From: Clostridiales bacterium
GTDB taxonomy: Bacteria; Bacillota; Clostridia; Oscillospirales; Acutalibacteraceae
Assembly: GCA_021202245.1 (NCBI GenBank)
Contig: JAJQDK010000024.1
Span: 1-10,814, forward strand
Reading direction: 5' to 3'
Length of the DNA: 10,814 nt
A program made the translations under genes and the position numbers. Every line of letters begins with the position of its first letter. The stretch's first letter is position 1. The notes beneath the pieces are model-generated. The model was not told where the DNA came from. It saw nothing but the letters and a program-made list of their open reading frames with translations, and searched no databases. Of this stretch, positions 1 to 6,240 are shown piece by piece.

Positions 1-2
1 CC

Positions 3-386
3 AGACGCCCTAAGAACCTACGCGGTTATGCCGATCTTTACGGAGAGGACGGCACGCAGCAGTTCGAGCGGATTTTTGAGCTGTTTAAGCGGGGCGGAGC
101 CGGAGTGCTTGCCATTCCGGGGCTAACTCCGGTTTATGCGGTTTTTGAAACGCTTAAGATAGTCGGCGAGCCAAAGCCGGACGTGCTTACCTACAGCTTT
201 GTGTTCAGAGAGAAGATGGAGAGCAGGGCGTTTGATATTCCCACGGCTCACACCGTGACGGAGGGCGAGAGCCTTTGGGATATTTCGTATTATTACGATA
301 TACCGATTGACCTGCTTGTCAGGCTCAACCCGTGGATTAAGCGGCCCGATGAGCTTGAACAGGGAAGCACGGTGATATTGTGCTGA
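3..386 (+). CDS. Phage gpN-like/LysM (XkdP-like) tail protein, 5' end outside window
   Basis: The reading frame is open from the first complete codon at base 3, so the gene starts upstream; a GTG at 105 is internal. The visible 127 residues have two parts. Residues 1 to about 75 resemble the N-terminal domain of Mu gpN/DNA-circularisation-type tail proteins (RRPKNLRGYADLYG, then a GGAGVLAIPGL stretch and a beta-rich segment ending in FVFREKME). Residues 83-126 form a LysM module (HTVTEGESLWDISYYYDI, then LNPW, then GSTVIL). In PBSX-like contractile tails a LysM protein of this kind lies just before the XkdQ hub gene, and here too the next gene is the hub. LysM is often a glycan-binding fold, but in tails it is thought to serve as a structural baseplate or hub module. 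The stop codon overlaps the next start by 7 bases. The family call is from motif recall. Confidence 0.8.
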   Translation, partial: RRPKNLRGYADLYGEDGTQQFERIFELFKRGGAGVLAIPGLTPVYAVFETLKIVGEPKPDVLTYSFVFREKMESRAFDIPTAHTVTEGESLWDISYYYDIPIDLLVRLNPWIKRPDELEQGSTVILC

Positions 387-1309
387 GCTTTGCAGTCCGT
401 GATTATGACGGAAGGTCAAGAGAGCTTTCGTCGGTGCTGACAGCTGTTATGAACAACGACCTGTACGTTCCGGCGGACGATTTGACGGTTGCGTTTCCGT
501 ATGACAAGGAGATAATCAAAAATGCCGATTATCTTACGGCATATAAGGACGGCGAGCTTGTGTTCACGGGACAGATAGACGAGATTATCAACATAAAAAG
601 CAGCGCCTCGGTCATTACATCGGTTACAGCCAGAAGCCTTGCGGCAATGCTGCTTGACAACGAGGCGGAGCCGCTTACATACATAAATCCTGCGCCGGAA
701 TTTATTTACAACAAGCATTTAAAGCCGTTCAATATAAAAGCCGGAGCCCTTGACAGCATACCGTTTTACGGAAATTTTAAAATAGACAAGGGTATGACCC
801 ATTGGCAGGTGCTGAAAAGCTTTTGCAAAAACCGCTTTGACAGCCTGCCCCGCATAACGGGCGGCGGAGAGGTGCTTTTTGAGGGCTGCAGCGATGAGGA
901 AGCTGTAAAATTCGGCACGGACGGCATCGGGTATTATTCTCTCAGAGAAAATAACAAACGCTGTGAGCTTATTTCCGAGGTGCGGATTAAGCTTGACGAA
1001 TACGGCGGATACACGGGAACGGTCACAAACGAAAACGAGGACTGCCGGCATATAGAGAGGGTAAGATATGTAAACACGGCTGCCGACACAAGCACGATTG
1101 AAACGGCAGACGCCGTAATTGAACAGAGCAACATTGACAGCTATATGCTCACGCTTGAATGTAAGGGCTGTATGACGGACAAAATCGGAAAGCGCGCCGA
1201 GGTAAACGACGAGGCGCTCGGAGAGCTTGACGGCCTTAGGGTGAGCGGAACAAAGTATGTAATTGACAGCAGCGGAGAGCATACTGCGGTTTATTTGAGA
1301 AGGGAGTGA
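380..1309 (+). CDS. Phage baseplate hub protein, XkdQ/YqbQ (gpD-like)
   Basis: This 309-residue protein matches the size and layout of XkdQ-type tail hubs, the gpD/gp27-like ring that joins the tail tube to the spike. An N-terminal beta-rich domain carries a D/N-containing strand pair and YLTAYKDGELVFTGQIDE (residues 51-68). The typical hub segment TARSLAAMLLDNEA follows at 83-96, and a mixed alpha/beta region runs to the C terminus. The GTG start at 380 overlaps the upstream stop; an AGGGAAG at 361-367 lies a rather long 12 bases upstream, so coupling to upstream translation is likely. The gene order LysM protein, hub, small proteins, gpJ-like, XkdU-like is that of PBSX and many clostridial prophages. 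No signal peptide or membrane segment is seen, and the frame is intact. Confidence 0.85.
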   Translation: MLSFAVRDYDGRSRELSSVLTAVMNNDLYVPADDLTVAFPYDKEIIKNADYLTAYKDGELVFTGQIDEIINIKSSASVITSVTARSLAAMLLDNEAEPLTYINPAPEFIYNKHLKPFNIKAGALDSIPFYGNFKIDKGMTHWQVLKSFCKNRFDSLPRITGGGEVLFEGCSDEEAVKFGTDGIGYYSLRENNKRCELISEVRIKLDEYGGYTGTVTNENEDCRHIERVRYVNTAADTSTIETADAVIEQSNIDSYMLTLECKGCMTDKIGKRAEVNDEALGELDGLRVSGTKYVIDSSGEHTAVYLRRE

Positions 1310-1314
1310 TTGCA

Positions 1315-1653
1315 GTGTGGCTTATGAGCTACATTACAAAAAATTCAATGGCGCCGCCCAATGCGGTAAAGGGCAGCGTGACCAATACACAAAACGACAG
1401 CCTTGCGGTTGTGGCGTCGGGCGAGCATAAGAGCCTAAAGCCCTGCCTACCCTACGGAATAGTGAGCATACCGCCGATAGGAGAGCGTGCGGTAGTGCTT
1501 CCGCTCGACGACGGCGAGGTCAGCCTCGGCGTTATAGCAGACGGCGCAGGACTTGAGCCCGGAGAGGTTATGCTGCGTTCGAGCGGGGGAGCGGCAATCG
1601 TACTCAAAAACAGCGGCAAGGTGCTGATTAACGGAGAGGAGTACGGCGCTTGA
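1315..1653 (+). CDS. Small phage baseplate/spike-like protein (gpV-like, position of XkdR)
   Basis: A protein of 112 residues from GTG 1315, with an AGGGAG at 1301-1306 eight bases upstream. A GTG at 1306 also lies in frame but sits on the SD itself, so 1315 is preferred; ATG 1324 is a further possibility. The first two thirds look like a small beta-barrel (VKGSVTN, LPYGIVSIPPIGERAVVLPL). The last 30 residues (GEVMLRSSGGAAIVLKN, then GKVLINGEEYGA) have the short-strand pattern seen in gpV-type spike and baseplate assembly proteins. It lies where PBSX has XkdR, between hub and wedge genes. A baseplate role is therefore well supported by context, but the exact family (gpV or DUF2577-like) is inferred. 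No metal-binding HxH spike tip is visible. Confidence 0.7.
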   Translation: MWLMSYITKNSMAPPNAVKGSVTNTQNDSLAVVASGEHKSLKPCLPYGIVSIPPIGERAVVLPLDDGEVSLGVIADGAGLEPGEVMLRSSGGAAIVLKNSGKVLINGEEYGA

Positions 1654-1994
1654 TTGAGGATATAAAGCTTGAAAACGGAGATACGGTAAAGGACAGCTCG
1701 GGCAGATTGGTGAAAATCAGCGGGGCGGATGCGCTGTTTCAAAGGGCACTGATTTGCATTAAGGTGGGCTTGGACAGCTGCATTTATGACAGAAGCCTCG
1801 GCTGCAGGGGCGGAGATGTGAGCCTTGACGATGAAAAGGCGAGGGGCAGGGCTGAACTGATAATCAACGAGGCTCTTGTGAACTGTGCCGATACCTCGGC
1901 TGAAGTGCTGGATGTATCCGACACAATCAGGGTCAAAATAAACATAGGAAACGAAAGCAGAGAAGAGGAGGTAACACTCGGTGGAAACGTATAA
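1650..1994 (+). CDS. gp25/XkdS-like baseplate wedge protein
   Basis: A protein of 114 residues starting at TTG 1650, whose first bases overlap the previous stop (ATGA-like arrangement TTGA). GGAGAGGA at 1633-1640 lies nine bases upstream. Size and position between the small spike-like gene and the gpJ-like gene match the gp25/XkdS (DUF2634) wedge proteins. The central segment ADALFQRALICIKVGLDSCI followed by YDRSLGC recalls the helix and conserved loop of that family (helix, then a Tyr-Asp-x-x-x-G turn), and the C-terminal strand VRVKINIG-like end (residues about 93-101) also fits. The gene overlaps the next one by 14 bases. Assignment depends strongly on gene order; sequence similarity is weak by eye. 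Confidence 0.65.
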   Translation: MIEDIKLENGDTVKDSSGRLVKISGADALFQRALICIKVGLDSCIYDRSLGCRGGDVSLDDEKARGRAELIINEALVNCADTSAEVLDVSDTIRVKINIGNESREEEVTLGGNV

Positions 1995-3039
1995 CGAAAT
2001 CTATGAAAGAATGAAGGAGGAGTACACGGCAGAAAGCGGTTCGCAGTTTGACAATGCAAGCGACATTGCAATAAGGCTCAGGGTGCTTGCAGGTGAGATT
2101 TACAATGCGCAGGTAAATGCCGAATGGCTTAAAAATCAGATGTTTGTCAGCACGGCAGGCGGAGAATATCTGGATTATTTTGCTTCGCAGAGAGGACTTG
2201 AGCGCAAGGCGGCGGCAAAGGCGCAGGGCGAAATCACCTTTTATATTGATGAGGTAAAGGACCACGATATTATCATACCGCAGGGCAGTGTTGTTGCCAC
2301 AACAGACGGAGAGCCGGTCAGATTCTGCACGACCGAGCAGGAGGAAATCAGCGCCGGCAACACGCTTGTGAGCGTATACGCAGAGGCGGAAAAGGCAGGC
2401 AAGAGCGGAAACATTGAGATAGGCAAGGCTGTAACTGCGGTGAGCGTGCCGTCTGAAATCGACAGCGTGACTAACCGAACGGCGTTCAGCGGCGGCGTGG
2501 ACGAGGAAACGGACGACGAGCTGAGAGAGCGCATTGCTTCCACCTTTAAGTCGCCCTCAAACGGCACCAACGCTGCATATTATGAACAGCTTGTGCTTTC
2601 GGTGGAGGGCATAAGCAAGGCAGGAGTGGTTTCAAGGGCAAGGGGAACAGGCACTGTAGACATCTACGTATACGGTGACGGCAGCGCAGTGAGTGCGGCG
2701 GCTGTTTCACAAGCGCAGGATATTGTGGATGAAAACAGAGAGCTTAACGTGGATGCGCAGGTTATTGCGGCAAGTCCGAGAGAATATGATATGAACGTGC
2801 TTGTGTACGCAAAGAGCGGTTATTCAAACCTTGCGGTAAGACAGGCGTGTACTCAGGCGTTTGAAAGCTATCTTGAGAGCCTGCCCATAGGCGGTACGCT
2901 GTATTTGTCGGGACTGGGAAGGTACCTTATGGATACGGAATGTATTGAAAATTATCGCTTCAGCGACGCAATGAGCGACACCTCTGCCTCAAGCTCGCAG
3001 TGCTTCGTTTCGGGCGACGTTGAAATTGAGGTGGGATAA
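1981..3039 (+). CDS. Baseplate J/gp47-family wedge protein (XkdT-like)
   Basis: A 352-residue protein of normal length for XkdT/gpJ-like baseplate wedges, which form the iris of contractile tails. The GTG start at 1981 has AGGAGG at 1966-1971, nine bases upstream, inside the preceding gene. Diagnostic stretches are the N-terminal helical part with GGEYLDYFASQRGLERK (60-76), the strand-turn IIIPQGSVVATTDG (97-110), the hinge GGVDEETDDELRER (171-184), and the conserved core GTNAAYYEQLVLSVEGISKA (195-214) followed by GTGTVDIYV (222-230). The frame is intact and ends in TAA, whose last base is the first base of the next ATG (TAATG). This is the clearest phage gene in the window. Confidence 0.92.
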   Translation: METYNEIYERMKEEYTAESGSQFDNASDIAIRLRVLAGEIYNAQVNAEWLKNQMFVSTAGGEYLDYFASQRGLERKAAAKAQGEITFYIDEVKDHDIIIPQGSVVATTDGEPVRFCTTEQEEISAGNTLVSVYAEAEKAGKSGNIEIGKAVTAVSVPSEIDSVTNRTAFSGGVDEETDDELRERIASTFKSPSNGTNAAYYEQLVLSVEGISKAGVVSRARGTGTVDIYVYGDGSAVSAAAVSQAQDIVDENRELNVDAQVIAASPREYDMNVLVYAKSGYSNLAVRQACTQAFESYLESLPIGGTLYLSGLGRYLMDTECIENYRFSDAMSDTSASSSQCFVSGDVEIEVG

Positions 3040-3512
3040 TGGACAGCTTTACTTCAATGAAATCAAAGCTTTTGCCCCTCGGACTCTATACGATTGAGGA
3101 CGGCTCAAATTTATATGCGGAGCTGAAGGCGTATGCGGCAGGGCTTGATTCGGTGTTTGAAAATTTGGACACGATGCTCAGGGAGTATTTTATTGACACG
3201 GCGCAAACCTACGGGATTACCGAGCGTGAAAAGCTGATAGGCGCATAAAGAGATGAATATACTCTTGAAAAACGCAGAGAAATGCTAAAAAACACCGAGC
3301 AGACGGTCGGGCTTGCCTGCACCTGCGGCGCATTTGTAAAAATCCTTGAGAGCTACGGGCTTTCGGATTTTACAATGACGGAAAATTTTTCGGAGCAGAC
3401 CGTATCAATTACCGTAGCCGACAGTCTGAGCGATGAAGGAAAGGCATGGATTGAAGAGAGAGCGGAAGCGGATTTTCCCTCGCACCTTAAAGTCGAATTT
3501 ACCTATGTATGA
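3039..3512 (+). pseudogene. XkdU-like tail protein (YmfQ/DUF2313 type) split by an in-frame TAA
   Basis: ATG 3039 overlaps the previous stop (TAATG) and has GAGGTG at 3028-3033. The frame runs 69 codons, meets TAA at 3246-3248, and continues without any shift to a TGA at 3510-3512. Read through, it gives 157 residues, a plausible full length for XkdU-like proteins. The codons just after the stop (RDEYTLEKRREMLK) continue the helical family motif directly from YGITEREKLIGA, so this was one gene. A G-to-T, C-to-T or A-to-T change in GAA, CAA or AAA would explain the stop. An internal ATG at 3282 could restart translation but has no good SD. XkdU-like proteins sit at the outer baseplate and connect to the fibre, so loss would probably disable the tail. 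The XkdU assignment rests on position, length and motif. Confidence 0.75.
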
Positions 3513-3517
3513 CAAAG

Positions 3518-3552
3518 AACCCACGGCACAACCGTTTTTGCCGTGGGTTTTG
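3518..3552 (+). terminator. Rho-independent terminator after the tail operon
   Basis: An 11-base perfect stem (AACCCACGGCA at 3518-3528 with TGCCGTGGGTT at 3539-3549) has a 10-base loop and is followed by TTTTGCGCTTTT. It lies six bases after the stop of the XkdU-like gene and ends the phage transcript. On the minus strand the tail after the stem is only TTCTTTG, so it would be weak for the convergent gene. Confidence 0.85.
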
Positions 3553-3559
3553 CGCTTTT

Positions 3560-3594
3560 GCCTGCCGTATGATAAGCCTGAATTATCGGCGGGC
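3560..3594. repeat. Imperfect inverted repeat at the 3' end of the helical-protein gene
   Basis: GCCTGCC (3560-3566) pairs with GGCGGGC (3588-3594), and GATAA (3571-3575) pairs with TTATC (3583-3587), leaving a four-base bulge and a 7-base loop. One pair is G-U on the plus strand. It begins at the last base of the minus-strand TAG. No T-tract follows on the minus strand, so it is at best a weak terminator or a 3'-end-stabilising hairpin. Confidence 0.5.
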
Positions 3595-4022
3595 TACAAA
3601 AATGCTTTCATTTCCTTAATGCTTTCTTCCTCGGTATCGAGCATTTTTTCGGCAAGCTTTTTGACGTGGGCATCGCTGCCGTCGTATTCTCTGATGCGCC
3701 TCGACATTTTGTTTACGCCCATTGTGCTGCCCTTGATAAGCATTTCCGCTATGTGCGAGGAGGAGGGGTCACGCTGTAAATCCCGCTGAGTGGCATAATA
3801 CGTCATTGCCTTTGTCATCCCGTTCACACGGCGGATTTCCGCACCTCTGTTTTTGAGCATATTGTTTGCGCAGTGGTATAATTTTCCGTATTTGATAAGC
3901 TGTTCGCAGAGAACTCCGTCAACCCTACTGTCCCGGAGCTTTTTTCTTACGCTTGTAATTCCCCGGCAGCCCATTTCTGCATTTTGAAGAACACAGGTCA
4001 GCATTTCAACGTCGTCTATCAT
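3594..4022 (-). CDS. Helical protein, probable four-helix bundle (ferritin-like?), function unknown
   Basis: A protein of 142 residues. ATG at 4022 is chosen because GAGGTG (on the minus strand, about 4035-4030) lies seven bases upstream; the open frame extends further upstream, but that part reads through the intergenic region and looks non-coding. The sequence is almost wholly alpha-helical with four segments: DDVEMLTCVLQNAEMGC (3-19), a long helix around 33-58, a third around 85-104 (SSSHIAEMLIKGSTMGV) and a fourth around 116-141 (KMLDTEEESIKEMKAFL). Acidic residues and a histidine recur at helix positions (E16, H90, E93, E132), which could suit a ferritin-like metal site, but this is speculative. 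I recall similar short unannotated proteins in Clostridia. There is no signal peptide. It is convergent to the tail operon and divergent from the esterase, so it is probably a host gene. Confidence 0.75.
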   Translation of the reverse strand: MIDDVEMLTCVLQNAEMGCRGITSVRKKLRDSRVDGVLCEQLIKYGKLYHCANNMLKNRGAEIRRVNGMTKAMTYYATQRDLQRDPSSSHIAEMLIKGSTMGVNKMSRRIREYDGSDAHVKKLAEKMLDTEEESIKEMKAFL

Positions 4023-4072
4023 AAAAGTCACCTCGTTTGATATTATTAACGGAAAAATCAGCTTTATACCTG

Positions 4073-4101
4073 TTGCAACAAATGTAATTTTGTGATTTAA
4101 T
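4073..4101 (+). promoter_or_regulatory. Candidate promoter for the esterase gene
   Basis: TTGCAA (4073-4078), a 17-base spacer and TTTAAT (4096-4101) make a moderate sigma-A match in the AT-rich divergent gap 4023-4118. Transcription would start around 4107, giving a very short leader before the SD at 4108-4113, which weakens the call. No convincing box pair was found for the opposite gene in the same gap. Confidence 0.3.
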
Positions 4102-4118
4102 ATGATTAGGTGATTTTT

Positions 4119-4904
4119 ATGATAAACGCAGAGCTTAAAACGGTGTTTTTGCCGTATCCCGATAAGGATGACAGAAAGGTGCAGGTTTATATCCCAAAGC
4201 ACGGCGAGGGAGAGAGCCTGCCTGTAATTTATATGACCGACGGTCAAAATCTTTTTGACGAAAAGAGCGCATATTTCGGCTGCTGGGACGTTATATGGGC
4301 GGTGGAGCAGGAACAGAAAAACGGCTCCGCCGGAGCGGTGATTGTAGGAATTGACAATGGAAATATTTACCGTGACTGCGAGCTTACTCCGGGCAGCGTC
4401 GGCAGGGTGTTTGAGGAGGAGCTGGATACCGAGAATTTTTCTCCGGAGGGAGAGATATTTGACGGCTTTTTGGTGAATACCGTAATGCCGTATGTTGAAA
4501 AGAGCTTTCCCGTAAAAAGGGGCAGAGAGTTTACCTCTGTCTGCGGAAGCTCATCGGGAGGACTGCAGGCGCTTTTTGAGGCTGTGGAGCACAGCGACAA
4601 ATTTGCCTTTGCCGGTGTGTTTTCCCCTGCGTTTTTGCTCTACAGCGAGGAGGATTGGAGAAAATATCTTCTCTCAAAAATCAAGGACAATATGCCCTAT
4701 CTCTATATATACAGCGGAAACGGCGACGAGCTTGAGCAAAAGATTTTTAAAAGCACGGAAATGATGTACGATTTGCTCCCCGAGGTCGGCTATCCCTACG
4801 ATATGATGAACGAGGTTATTGTTTTTGAAAATCCTCACAACGAAAGCGCATGGAAGGAGATTTTTAAGGATTTTCTCCACACCGTACTCAATCTGAAAAA
4901 ATAA
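4119..4904 (+). CDS. Putative esterase, alpha/beta-hydrolase (esterase D / Fes-like family)
   Basis: A protein of 261 residues from ATG 4119, with AGGTGA at 4108-4113 five bases upstream; an in-frame GTG at 4110 overlaps that SD and is rejected. The layout is that of the putative-esterase family: an N-terminal strand VQVYIPKHGEGESLPVIYMT ending in DGQNLFD (41-47, the oxyanion-side loop), a central strand AGAVIVGIDN (71-80), a nucleophile elbow G-S-S-S-G-G with Ser145 as the likely nucleophile (143-148), an acid in YSGNGDELE (Asp203 or Glu204), and a histidine in ENPHNESAW (His240). The family includes esterase D, enterochelin esterase and xylan acetyl or feruloyl esterases; the substrate cannot be told here. 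No signal peptide is seen, so it is likely cytoplasmic. It appears to be monocistronic and converges on pduL. Confidence 0.85.
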   Translation: MINAELKTVFLPYPDKDDRKVQVYIPKHGEGESLPVIYMTDGQNLFDEKSAYFGCWDVIWAVEQEQKNGSAGAVIVGIDNGNIYRDCELTPGSVGRVFEEELDTENFSPEGEIFDGFLVNTVMPYVEKSFPVKRGREFTSVCGSSSGGLQALFEAVEHSDKFAFAGVFSPAFLLYSEEDWRKYLLSKIKDNMPYLYIYSGNGDELEQKIFKSTEMMYDLLPEVGYPYDMMNEVIVFENPHNESAWKEIFKDFLHTVLNLKK

Positions 4905-4926
4905 AAGGGAGCGGACAACCGCTCCC
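4896..4926 (-). terminator. Rho-independent terminator of pduL, overlapping the esterase 3' end
   Basis: GGGAGCGG (4907-4914) and CCGCTCCC (4919-4926) form a perfect 8-base stem with a four-base loop. Read on the minus strand it is followed by TTTTATTTTTT (4906-4896), a textbook U-tract. Those bases are also the last lysine codons and TAA of the esterase gene. On the plus strand the hairpin is followed by GAAAATGTTTTG, so it may also stop esterase transcripts, less efficiently. Confidence 0.9.
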
Positions 4927-4951
4927 GAAAATGTTTTGCGTATTTTGCTTA

Positions 4952-5521
4952 TTATGCGATGATTTCGCCGTCTACGGTTCCGCCGAGTCCTGCGGCATTT
5001 GATTCGTCGGTGTCAATATGCATAGCGGGCGCATAGCTTTCGCTCACTCTGATTACAACGTCGCCGAAGGTTGTTTCTCTGCCTGTGCCCTCGCCGACCT
5101 TAACGGAAACAATTTGCTTATCCTTTAATCCGTATTCCTCGGCAGTTTTGGAGTCAAAGTGGATGTGTCTTTTTGCTGCGATAACACCGCACTCAATTTC
5201 ACATTCGCCGGCAGGACCTATCAGCTTGCAGCCGGGGGTTCCGGCAATATCTCCCGATTCACGCACGGGAGCGGCAATGCCGAGCTTGCGGGCGTCCGTG
5301 AGTGAAATTTCAACCTGATCGGCGCTTCTTTCGGGACCTAAGATTGACATTTTCATCTCGCTTTTGGGACCGACAACCGTAACCTTTTCAACGCAGGCAA
5401 ACTGTCCGGGCTGAGAGAGATTCTTTTTGTTGGTGAGCTTTGCGCCCTCACCGAAGAGAGTTTTAAGAGTTTCCTCGGTAACGTGAACGTGATGAGCAGA
5501 GGTTTCAACCATAATTTTCAT
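4952..5521 (-). CDS. pduL: Phosphate acyltransferase, PduL family (phosphotransacylase)
   Basis: PduL enzymes interconvert acyl-CoA and acyl-phosphate (propanoyl or acetyl) using phosphate, at a zinc-containing site unrelated to Pta. The 189-residue protein starts at ATG 5521, which has GGTGG eight bases upstream on the minus strand; ATG 5536, five codons earlier, has no SD. The two beta-barrel halves are clear: VETSAHHVHVTEE (5-17) with LSQPGQFAC (35-43), then RESGDIAGTPG (87-97), AAKRHIHFD (115-123) and APAMHIDTDESNAAGLG (164-180). Likely zinc histidines are H11, H13, H119 and H121. The usual arginine before the first HxH pair appears to be histidine (H10). There is no N-terminal encapsulation extension and no microcompartment gene nearby, so a housekeeping cytosolic role in acetate or propionate formation is likely. 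It has its own promoter and terminator. Confidence 0.93.
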   Translation of the reverse strand: MKIMVETSAHHVHVTEETLKTLFGEGAKLTNKKNLSQPGQFACVEKVTVVGPKSEMKMSILGPERSADQVEISLTDARKLGIAAPVRESGDIAGTPGCKLIGPAGECEIECGVIAAKRHIHFDSKTAEEYGLKDKQIVSVKVGEGTGRETTFGDVVIRVSESYAPAMHIDTDESNAAGLGGTVDGEIIA

Positions 5522-5570
5522 TTTATTAACCACCATTTCAAATTATTTTGCCATTAGGCTTGATATATAC

Positions 5571-5599
5571 ATTTTACTACTATTTGTCAGAAATTTCAA
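5571..5599 (-). promoter_or_regulatory. Sigma-A-type promoter for pduL
   Basis: On the minus strand TTGAAA (5599-5594), a 17-base spacer and TAAAAT (5576-5571) match the consensus at five of six bases in each box. The expected start of transcription lies near 5564, about 40 bases before the pduL ATG at 5521. Confidence 0.65.
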
Positions 5600-5639
5600 C
5601 CTGTTTTTCGGACTTAAATAAAGGAAAGGGAGTTTGGAT

Positions 5640-6236
5640 ATGTACAATAATTGGGAAGAGCTTAAGTCGGCGTGCGAGCAGTGCCGAAAATGCGAGCTGT
5701 GCAAAACACGTCATAATGTGGTTGTGGGAGTGGGCAGTGAGAGCGCCGAGGTGATGTTTATCGGCGAAGGACCCGGCGAAAACGAGGACCTGCAGGGCGA
5801 GCCGTTTGTGGGCAGAGCCGGAAAGCTCCTTGACAAAATGCTGACGGCGGTTGACCTTGACAGAAACAAAAACATCTACATTGCAAATATAGTCAAGTGC
5901 CGTCCTCCGCAGAACCGTGACCCCAAGCCTGAGGAGCAGGAAATGTGTATGGAGTGGCTGCGCTCTCAGGTTAAGATGATTGAGCCTAAAATAATCGTAT
6001 GTTTAGGCAGAATAGCCGCAGGAAAAATTATCAAGCCCGACATCAAGATAACAAAGGAACACGGCTTGTGGTTTGAAAAGGGCGGCTATCAGATGATGGC
6101 AATGCTCCACCCGGCAGCCCTGCTGCGTGACCCGCGCAAAAGCCAGAGGCGTTTGATGATTTTCTCAGGCTCCGTGACAAAATCCACGAAATATGCACCC
6201 GAACATACAGCTGACGTATTTCCGGTCAAGAGGTAA
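5640..6236 (+). CDS. Family-4 uracil-DNA glycosylase (4Fe-4S) with a frameshifted C terminus
   Basis: Removes uracil from DNA in base-excision repair. ATG 5640 has GGGAG at 5628-5632, seven bases upstream. All family-4 marks are present: cysteines C18 and C21 (KCELC), C87 (VKCRPP) and C103 for the 4Fe-4S cluster; GEGPGENED (42-50); FVGRAGKLLD (56-65); and HPAALLR (157-163) in the active-site loop. After Lys167 the current frame gives an unlikely tail (SQRRLMIFSGSVTKS...). Skipping back one base at the A-run 6138-6141 gives KPEAFDDFLRLRDKIHEIC and a TGA at 6212-6214, a normal family C terminus and a 191-residue protein. One A is therefore missing (four instead of five), by sequencing error or mutation. 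The catalytic core is unaffected. The ABC genes follow closely, so all three may share a transcript. Confidence 0.92.
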   Translation: MYNNWEELKSACEQCRKCELCKTRHNVVVGVGSESAEVMFIGEGPGENEDLQGEPFVGRAGKLLDKMLTAVDLDRNKNIYIANIVKCRPPQNRDPKPEEQEMCMEWLRSQVKMIEPKIIVCLGRIAAGKIIKPDIKITKEHGLWFEKGGYQMMAMLHPAALLRDPRKSQRRLMIFSGSVTKSTKYAPEHTADVFPVKR

Positions 6237-6240
6237 TTTT

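Noticed and set aside
719..1282. Long minus-strand open frame opposite the hub gene
   Set aside because: It lies entirely within the well-supported hub gene, has no SD and has an arbitrary composition; it is a shadow of codon bias.
3246..3248. Stop-codon reassignment (TAA read as an amino acid) in the tail operon
   Set aside because: The gpJ-like and esterase genes end in TAA at natural positions, and no other gene contains an internal TAA.
3..3512. Extracellular contractile injection system instead of a phage tail
   Set aside because: The gene order matches PBSX/myophage baseplates, and no AAA+ ATPase, toxin or eCIS-type gene is in view; the upstream half would be needed to reopen this.
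3513..3600. Prophage attachment site at the end of the tail operon
   Set aside because: No tRNA gene, integrase or direct repeat pair is visible in the window to support it.
4023..4247. N-terminal extension of the helical-protein gene to 4247
   Set aside because: The extension crosses the divergent promoter gap and enters the esterase gene; the ATG at 4022 has a good SD.
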